A stretch of 64,000 nucleotides of DNA from positions 1 to 64,000 of the forward strand of contig CAYMTV010000001.1 of NCBI GenBank assembly GCA_964393525.1, in the 5' to 3' direction. The translations under genes and the position numbers were made by a program. Shown piece after piece: positions 58,202 through 64,000 of this stretch. Every line of letters begins with the position of its first letter. The first letter of the stretch is position 1. This DNA is from CAYMTV01 sp964393525 (GTDB lineage Bacteria; Patescibacteriota; Microgenomatia; Daviesbacterales; UBA10151). Below the pieces are notes generated by a model that saw only the letters and a list, made by a program, of their open reading frames with translations, was not told the origin of the DNA and did not search any database.

Positions 58202-58681
58202 ATGAAACCTTTTGAACTAATGGTTAGACCTATTAGAGCAATAAGAGACTTTCAAAGAGAAAGACGAGAGGGTCAAGCACAATTCAGGCGATTTGAAAGA
58301 GAATTCTATGACCTATATTGGCGAGATCCCAGTGACTATGCAATTGTCGATAGATGTGTAAGCATTCTTATAAATGGAGAATATCCTCTAATAGATCGGG
58401 AAAGTATTGCATACAAAGCAATGAAGAGGCTTTATAATTTAAGAGAACATGCGGGATTGTCTTCTGATCAAATACTCGATAATTTAGCTCAAAAGAGAGG
58501 TGGACGTATCCCTCCAGTTGCAAGGTTTTTAACGGAAAGATTAGATGAAGTATTAGAAATTCCTAGAATTCCTGGAGTTAATCCTTTACATTATGCTTTA
58601 GATATGGGATTTGGTTTTAGACTTGAAGCCTTTTTAGCCGGAAAACCAGATCCAATACTATTACTAGATGTTGCCAGTTAA
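58202..58681 (+). CDS. Hypothetical protein, 159 residues
   Basis: Not recognised. Soluble and rich in Arg (RAIRDFQRERREGQAQFRRF) with a helical character and a hydrophobic C-terminal part (GFGFRLEAFLAGKPDPILLLD). No motif or membrane helix. It lies between the HD gene and rdgB, overlapping rdgB by 14 nt, so it is co-transcribed with nucleotide-handling enzymes. Confidence 0.65.
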   Translation: MKPFELMVRPIRAIRDFQRERREGQAQFRRFEREFYDLYWRDPSDYAIVDRCVSILINGEYPLIDRESIAYKAMKRLYNLREHAGLSSDQILDNLAQKRGGRIPPVARFLTERLDEVLEIPRIPGVNPLHYALDMGFGFRLEAFLAGKPDPILLLDVAS

Positions 58682-59294
58682 AGTCACTAAACTTCTGATA
58701 GGTTCCACAAATCCCGCTAAAATTGAAGAGTGGACTAAGTTTTTTAAGGATACTTTTGAGATACTTCATTTAAAAAATTTTCCAAATATAGATGATTTAG
58801 AGGAAACTGGGGAGACTTTTGCGGAGAATGCCAGAAATAAAGCTTCTCATTATGCAAAATTAACCAATGAATATACCTTTGCAGAAGACGGCGGATTTGA
58901 AATAGATGCGTTAGGGGGGGCTCCCGGAGTTCACTCAAGAAGAATATTTCCTGGGAAAAAAGAAGCGACTGATGAAGAAATTGTTGAATATGTCCTAAAA
59001 AAGCTGGAAGGTCTTCCTAAAGAAAAAAGAACTTCCAGACTTAAGGTTGCAGTAGCGATTTCCGATCCTAATGGAAAAATAATCTTTGAGGATTTTGGGT
59101 CAATTGGCGGATATGTTTTAGAAAAAAGAGATGATTCACCAATCATCCCGGGTTATCCTTATAGAAACCTTTTGTATATTCCGGAGCTTAATAAAACTTA
59201 TGCCCAGGCTTCCGATGAGGACCATAGGAGAATTAATCATAAAAAGATTATTGCTAACAAATTGAAACAATTTTTGCTAAACTACGAGGGATAG
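58668..59294 (+). CDS. rdgB: Non-canonical purine NTP pyrophosphatase, RdgB/HAM1 family
   Basis: 208 residues. It cleaves ITP/dITP and XTP to monophosphates, keeping them out of nucleic acids. Signature blocks are GSTNPAKIEEW, ETFAENARNKA, AEDGGFEIDALGGAPGVHSRR and the C-terminal SDEDHRRINHKK. Co-transcribed with serS, whose ATG follows 2 nt after the stop. Confidence 0.93.
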   Translation: MLPVKVTKLLIGSTNPAKIEEWTKFFKDTFEILHLKNFPNIDDLEETGETFAENARNKASHYAKLTNEYTFAEDGGFEIDALGGAPGVHSRRIFPGKKEATDEEIVEYVLKKLEGLPKEKRTSRLKVAVAISDPNGKIIFEDFGSIGGYVLEKRDDSPIIPGYPYRNLLYIPELNKTYAQASDEDHRRINHKKIIANKLKQFLLNYEG

Positions 59295-59295
59295 T

Positions 59296-60573
59296 ATGGT
59301 AGACATTAATTTTATCCGAGATAATTTAGATATTGTAAAAAAGGCCGCTCAAGATAAGGGTCTGGAGATAGATTTGGACAAATTATTGGAGCTTGATCAA
59401 AAGAGAAGGGATTTAATTGTTGAGGTTGAGAATCTTCGGCAAAAAAGAAACCAGACGGCAAAAGACAGGAATGTTGAAGAAGGTAAGAAAATAAAAGAAC
59501 AGTTGGATGGGTTGGAGGCAAATTTAAGGACTGAGGAAGAACGCTTTAACCATATGATGCTTTTTGTGCCGGGTATTCCTTCATCTGATTCACCGGTTGG
59601 TCCTGATGCCACATATAATAAAGAAGTTACTAAATGGGGTGAGATTCCAAAGTTTGATTTTGAAGCAAAAGACCATGTAGAAATTGGAAAAGCACTGGAT
59701 ATTATAGACTTTGAAGCCGGAACGAAAGTCTCGGGGTTTAGGGGGTACTTTTTAAAAAATGAAGGTGCGATTTTACATTGGGCAGTTTTAAGTTATGCTT
59801 TTAACAAAATAGTTGCCAAAGGATTTAAACCAATGGTTCCGCCCACCCTAGTCCATGAGCCGGTTTTAGTAGGCAGCGGACATTTTCCTTTTGGTAAAGA
59901 AAATGTTTATCAGATTGCCAACCCGGGTAAACTTGCAACCGGCGAAGATATTAAAAACCCGCTTTTTTTGACAGGCACCTCCGAGCCGTCGCTTTTGGCT
60001 TATTTTATGGATGAAACCTTAAAAGAAGAAGATCTGCCAATTAAAATTTGTGCCCTTACTCACTGTTATAGATCGGAAGTAGGTGATTATGGAAAAGATA
60101 CCAGAGGGCTTTTCAGACTGCATGAATTTGATAAAGTAGAGCAAGTTGTGATCTGTAAAAATAGTTTGGAAGAATCGGAAAACTTGTTTCTGGAAATGCA
60201 AAAATTCTCCGAAGAAATCCTTCAGGAGCTGGGAATTCCCTATCATATAATTGCTACCTCTACTGGAGACATGGGTGCAGGCAAATACCGGATGAATGAT
60301 ATTGAGTGTTGGATGCCTGGACGGGATAAGTACGGGGAAACTCACTCAAATTCCAATTTAACAGATTGGCAGGCCAGAAGATTAAATTTAAAATTTAAGG
60401 CCAAAGATGGGAAAAATTATTATTGTTATACCTTAAACAATACGGTTATAGCCTCACCCAGGATTCTAATTGCCATTTTGGAAAACTTTCAGCAAAAAGA
60501 CGGTTCGGTAAAAATTCCTAAACCTTTACAAGAATATGCTGGTTTTTCGGAAATCACTCCTAAAAAGAAGTAA
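59296..60573 (+). CDS. serS: Seryl-tRNA synthetase
   Basis: 425 residues, class IIa. N-terminal coiled-coil tRNA-binding arm (about 25-100), core with motif 1 around GFKPMVPPTLV, TSEPSLLAYF, motif 2 CYRSEVGDYGKDTRGLFRLHEF, and motif 3 in NNTVIASPRILIAILE. GAGGGA before the ATG is a good ribosome site. Convergent with the next gene, 9 bp apart. Confidence 0.97.
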   Translation: MVDINFIRDNLDIVKKAAQDKGLEIDLDKLLELDQKRRDLIVEVENLRQKRNQTAKDRNVEEGKKIKEQLDGLEANLRTEEERFNHMMLFVPGIPSSDSPVGPDATYNKEVTKWGEIPKFDFEAKDHVEIGKALDIIDFEAGTKVSGFRGYFLKNEGAILHWAVLSYAFNKIVAKGFKPMVPPTLVHEPVLVGSGHFPFGKENVYQIANPGKLATGEDIKNPLFLTGTSEPSLLAYFMDETLKEEDLPIKICALTHCYRSEVGDYGKDTRGLFRLHEFDKVEQVVICKNSLEESENLFLEMQKFSEEILQELGIPYHIIATSTGDMGAGKYRMNDIECWMPGRDKYGETHSNSNLTDWQARRLNLKFKAKDGKNYYCYTLNNTVIASPRILIAILENFQQKDGSVKIPKPLQEYAGFSEITPKKK

Positions 60574-60582
60574 TACCGGTTT

Positions 60583-61800
60583 TTAATTTTCTCCGGTTTC
60601 CTGTCTTTGTCTTAGCCTTTCAATAGCAGATGTTGGTTCGCCTTCCGTGGTTGCTTCCGGGCTAGCACCTGCTAGCTGACCTAAAGTAGTTGGCTCGGTT
60701 TCTGCCGAAGAGGTTGCAACAGGTATTGGAGTAGGCTCGGCAGTTGCCACCACCTGCTGTGGAGGGTTAGTTAAAGGTTGTTGTTCGGCTTGAGGCGAAG
60801 GAGAGGGGGCTGATTTACCAATCCCTAAAAAGAAATAAGCCGAAGCTGCAGTTACCAAAAGTACAACAACTATTCCTCCGCCAATTAAAAGCATAGGCAT
60901 TTTTGAGCCTTGTCCGGCAATTTTTACGGGTTCAGGACCAGCAGCAGTTGTCGGCGGGACGACTAAATTTTCCGGAGTAGCGACCGGCGGGTTATAGACA
61001 TTTTCCGGGGGGGGTTGGTCAATGTTTCCGGTGAGTTGGGACAAATCAGTTGGAGCCGGTTCTTGAGCATTTGGAGGTTGATAATTGTCCTGGTTAGACC
61101 CAGGGGTTTCTGCCCAGGAGGGTACACCTCCTGCTCCGTTTGTCTGAGTATCAGCAGTTGGTTGCTGCGGAGTGCCTTGGGGACCTGGACTGGGAGTTTG
61201 TGCCGGGGGTTGGATGCCAGCAGGAGAAGCATTTGTGTTTTCCGGCAAAGGAAAGGTTGGAACAGGGGTCTGGCTCAAATTGGAGTCCTGAGGAGTTCCA
61301 ATATTAGATTGCACTGCCGGATCTTGCGGCATAGCCGGGATGGGGTTGTTGGTTGGGGGATTTGAGACAGAGGTTTGCAAGGGATTATTTGCAATAGGCG
61401 TCTCCGGAGATGGAGCCGCAGTAGTTGGGTCCGGGGGTAAAGAAGTTGAGTTAGCAAAAGGATTTGGTGGTGCCGAGAGATCATTACCCAAGGCTGCAGG
61501 AGGCGGCTGGTTTAGGCCTGCATCAAATGAGGAAGCTACCGGAGGAGGTTGAGGTGGGGCATAGCTGTTAGTATCCCACGGTGAAGGAGCTGGGTTTAGT
61601 GGAGGGGGCGCAGGAGTAGAAGTTGCTGTGGTATTAGGGTTCATTGGATTGCTAAAAGATGCCGCAGGAGGAGTCTGATTAAGAGAATTGTCTTGGGGTG
61701 GACCGACTGAAAAACTAGGATTTGAGTCCTGCGGGTTTGGCGGAAAACCGGAAGGAGGGGTTGATCCTGGAGGGTTATTGTTAGGTATCTGGTTATCCAT
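60583..61800 (-). CDS. Pro/Asn/Gln-rich single-pass membrane protein
   Basis: 405 residues. About 270 residues of low-complexity Pro/Asn/Gln/Thr/Ser sequence, inferred cytoplasmic, precede one transmembrane helix (MPMLLIGGGIVVVLLVTAA), then a Pro/Thr/Glu-rich outer tail. No enzymatic motif. This layout is common in CPR genomes and could serve as a flexible surface or scaffold protein; function unknown. Confidence 0.8.
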   Translation of the reverse strand: MDNQIPNNNPPGSTPPSGFPPNPQDSNPSFSVGPPQDNSLNQTPPAASFSNPMNPNTTATSTPAPPPLNPAPSPWDTNSYAPPQPPPVASSFDAGLNQPPPAALGNDLSAPPNPFANSTSLPPDPTTAAPSPETPIANNPLQTSVSNPPTNNPIPAMPQDPAVQSNIGTPQDSNLSQTPVPTFPLPENTNASPAGIQPPAQTPSPGPQGTPQQPTADTQTNGAGGVPSWAETPGSNQDNYQPPNAQEPAPTDLSQLTGNIDQPPPENVYNPPVATPENLVVPPTTAAGPEPVKIAGQGSKMPMLLIGGGIVVVLLVTAASAYFFLGIGKSAPSPSPQAEQQPLTNPPQQVVATAEPTPIPVATSSAETEPTTLGQLAGASPEATTEGEPTSAIERLRQRQETGEN

Positions 61801-61837
61801 GGCAGTTTTTATTTGGACGTTTCTTAGCTTCGTTAAG

Positions 61838-61862
61838 CATAGTTCCTTTCAGTGGAACTATG
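61838..61862. other. Leader hairpin between the divergent genes
   Basis: CATAGTTCC-TTTCAGT-GGAACTATG, 9-bp stem and 7-nt loop, just upstream of the minus-strand ATG at 61800. The rest of 61863-62025 is AT-rich with no gene. Confidence 0.55.
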
Positions 61863-61985
61863 AGCGGACGACCTACTGTTGTTCTATATAGTTTATACTA
61901 CCGAAAAGTCCAGTACAAGCTGGTTCTACTTAATACCGATTTAATTTTAAGATATTTTAATTTGCAATGTCCATACTTAATGAAC

Positions 61986-62015
61986 TTGCTTGTTATAGTC
62001 TGAAGCGAATATAAT
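61986..62015 (+). promoter_or_regulatory. Promoter of secA
   Basis: TTGCTT (61986-61991), 18 bp, TATAAT (62010-62015); start about 62022, leader about 4 nt. Confidence 0.65.
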
Positions 62016-62025
62016 ATGCTGCAAT

Positions 62026-64000
62026 ATGTTTAACATTTTCTCCAAACTAATTGATGCTAATGCCCGGGAGATAAACCGGCTTTCTCAAATCGTCAAGACT
62101 GTTAATGAACAGGAAGCCAAGCTTAAAAGGGTTTCGGATAAGGGATTAAGAGAACGGGCAGATGCTCTAAGGAAAAAATTCCAGAAAGAGGGAGATCTGG
62201 ATGCATTACTCCCTGAGGCTTTCGCGCTGGTTCGGGAAGCCTCTTTAAGAACCAATAAACAAAGGCATTTTGATGTCCAGCTGATGGCAGCAGCAGCTTT
62301 GCATCAGGGTAAAATTGCTGAGCAAAAAACCGGAGAGGGAAAAACTTTATCGGCCACTCCGGCCGTTTTTCTAAATTCGTTAACCGGCAAGGGTGTTCAT
62401 CTGGTGACGGTAAACGATTATTTGGCAAGACGAGATGCCGGTTGGATGGGTCCTATTTATCATATGCTTGGAGCATCGGTTGCGGTAATAGTTCATGAAG
62501 CCGCATTCATCTATGATCCAAAATATTCCGATAAGCAGGCTAAAGATAAAAGGCTGAAGCATCTAAAGCCCATCACCCGCAAAGAGGCTTACGGGGCCGA
62601 CGTAACCTATGGAACTAATAATGAGTTCGGGTTTGATTATTTGCGTAACAACATGGCCCTGTCTTTGGAAAATCAGGTCCAAAGAGGTCACTATTTTGCA
62701 ATTGTTGATGAGGTCGACTCTATTTTGATTGATGAGGCAAGGACTCCGCTTATTATCTCAGCACCTGCTCAGGAGCCCACCGAAAAATACATTAAGTTCT
62801 TCCAGATTGTCGAAAAACTCTCTAAAGATACAGATTTTGTGATCGACGAAAAGCTTAGGACTGTGCATCTGACTGAGCATGGTACTATTAAGGTAGAAAA
62901 AATTCTCGGGACTGATAATCTATATGAAAAAGATTTTTCTTCACTTCATCACCTTGAAGAGGCTTTAAAAGCCAAAACCCTGTTTCATAAAGACAAGGAT
63001 TATGTCGTAAAAGACGGGGAAGTTGTAATAGTTGATGAGTTTACAGGTAGGCTAATGCCGGGCAGAAGATATTCGGAAGGATTGCATCAGGCAATTGAAG
63101 CCAAAGAAGGAGTGCCAATCCAGCAGGAATCTCAAACTTTAGCCACCATCTCCTTTCAAAATTACTTCAGGATGTATGAGAAACTGGCCGGTATGACAGG
63201 TACAGCTGCAACAGAGGCTGAGGAATTTCATAAAATTTACAAACTTGATGTAGTGGTTATCCCGACCAATAATCCAATGGTGAGACGTGACCTCTCTGAT
63301 GCAATCTATAAAACCCAAACAGCCAAATATACCGCGGTTGCCAATGCAGTTGAGGAGATCTACAAAAGCGGGAGGCCGGTATTAGTTGGAACTACCTCGA
63401 TCGATAAAAATGAATTCTTATCCGAACTTCTCAAAAGAAAAGGTATATCGCACGCGCTTTTAAATGCCAAAAACCACGAAAGGGAGGCAGAGATTATCGC
63501 CGAAGCCGGTCAAAAAGGGGCTGTAACAGTTGCTACAAACATGGCGGGAAGAGGAGTGGATATTACTTTAGGCAAAGGAGTCCAGGATCTGGGTGGGCTG
63601 TATGTTATTGGTACCGAGCGTCATGAATCAAGAAGAATTGATAACCAGCTTAGGGGAAGATCCGGACGACAGGGAGACCCCGGAGAAACCAAGTTTTTTG
63701 TTTCGCTTGAGGATGATTTGATGAGGATTTTTGGAGGCGAGCAAGTTGCAAATGTCATGAATTTTTTAAAAATGCCTGAGGATGTACCGATAGAAAACGC
63801 GCTTGTTTCAAAAGCAATAGAGGGAGCACAAAAGAAAGTTGAGGGTCACAATTTTGATATTAGAAAACACACTGTTGAATATGACGATGTCATGAACCAG
63901 CAGCGCCAGATAATTTATGGTGTTAGAAAACAAGTACTCGAGGCTGCAGCGAGTAAAGAAAAAGCACTTGAGTTAAGAGAAGAGATTTTAGGAAAAGTTG
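62026..64000 (+). CDS. secA: Preprotein translocase ATPase SecA, 5' part
   Basis: 658 codons are in the window; the gene runs off the right edge. It drives protein export through SecYEG. N-terminal helix MFNIFSKLIDANAREI, FDVQLMAAAALHQGKIAEQKTGEGKTL (Q motif and Walker A), VNDYLARRDAGWMGPIY, VDEVDSILIDEARTPLIIS (Walker B), the VVKDGEVVIVDEFTGRLMPGRR crosslinking-domain region, TNMAGRGVDI and LRGRSGRQGDPGE. A short insertion (AAFIYDPKYSDKQAKDKRLK) lies in NBD1. Confidence 0.97.
   Translation, partial: MFNIFSKLIDANAREINRLSQIVKTVNEQEAKLKRVSDKGLRERADALRKKFQKEGDLDALLPEAFALVREASLRTNKQRHFDVQLMAAAALHQGKIAEQKTGEGKTLSATPAVFLNSLTGKGVHLVTVNDYLARRDAGWMGPIYHMLGASVAVIVHEAAFIYDPKYSDKQAKDKRLKHLKPITRKEAYGADVTYGTNNEFGFDYLRNNMALSLENQVQRGHYFAIVDEVDSILIDEARTPLIISAPAQEPTEKYIKFFQIVEKLSKDTDFVIDEKLRTVHLTEHGTIKVEKILGTDNLYEKDFSSLHHLEEALKAKTLFHKDKDYVVKDGEVVIVDEFTGRLMPGRRYSEGLHQAIEAKEGVPIQQESQTLATISFQNYFRMYEKLAGMTGTAATEAEEFHKIYKLDVVVIPTNNPMVRRDLSDAIYKTQTAKYTAVANAVEEIYKSGRPVLVGTTSIDKNEFLSELLKRKGISHALLNAKNHEREAEIIAEAGQKGAVTVATNMAGRGVDITLGKGVQDLGGLYVIGTERHESRRIDNQLRGRSGRQGDPGETKFFVSLEDDLMRIFGGEQVANVMNFLKMPEDVPIENALVSKAIEGAQKKVEGHNFDIRKHTVEYDDVMNQQRQIIYGVRKQVLEAAASKEKALELREEILGKV

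Overview
The window looks like a chromosome segment of a Candidate Phyla Radiation (Patescibacteria) bacterium, most likely a Microgenomates-type lineage. This is inferred from the moderately AT-rich, densely packed genes, many secreted proteins with one N-terminal membrane anchor and Pro/Thr/Ser-rich linkers, an archaeal-type AspRS and a class I LysRS, a class II (B12-dependent) ribonucleotide reductase, a K+-independent H+-pyrophosphatase and D,D-/L,D-peptidoglycan enzymes. TGA is used as a normal stop, so the UGA=Gly code of Gracilibacteria/SR1 does not apply. No rRNA, transposase or CRISPR array was seen.

Layout. 1-4666: shikimate operon aroA-aroKE-aroD-aroC plus an alpha/beta hydrolase; aroA carries an in-frame TAA at a strictly conserved position. 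4667-10240: AspRS, a D,D-carboxypeptidase, an anchored protein, GluRS, pterin dehydratase and tRNA-Gln(CTG). A 15-bp copy of the tRNA-Gln 3' end lies 263 bp downstream, enclosing palindromic repeats. 10683-19260: an RRM protein, secreted CAP and Asp-box proteins, then the most unusual locus: a nucleotide-sugar 6-dehydrogenase (AlgD-like) followed by one 968-residue protein joining a processive GT2 synthase, a LysM domain and a mannuronan-C5-epimerase-like beta-helix with a DPHD motif. It reads as a two-gene uronate-polysaccharide pathway. 19353-26547: aminotransferase, GlsB-like protein, DnaQ/GIY-YIG fusion, then pentose-phosphate genes (rpiB, rpe, split transketolase). 26551-32037: a structured intergenic region and a copper/thiol cluster (CsoR with its operator, cupredoxin, CopA, DsbA-like, TauE/DsbD-like membrane protein fused to cupredoxin, CopZ-like). 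32038-41878: sugar kinases, a secreted PKD protein, a trypsin-like protease with a stand-alone copy of its N-terminal domain, a LacD-like aldolase, cell-wall enzymes and a cyclophilin. 41888-45910: NrdR boxes, nrdR, nrdJ and corrinoid adenosyltransferase, linked through B12. 46105-53881: Lon, CopC-cupredoxin, H+-PPase, and an RR-HK-RR operon without an output domain. 53977-64000: an M41-like metallopeptidase under a palindromic operator, tRNA-Glu(CTC), PlsC, LysRS, HD protein, RdgB, SerRS, a Pro-rich membrane protein and the start of secA.

Two features recur. Many genes have a -10 hexamer ending 6-10 nt before the start codon (several with a -35 at 16-18 bp), implying leaderless or nearly leaderless mRNAs; a minority use Shine-Dalgarno sites. 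Small palindromic repeats are scattered between genes, and two appear to sit in-frame inside coding genes (transketolase C half, GluRS).
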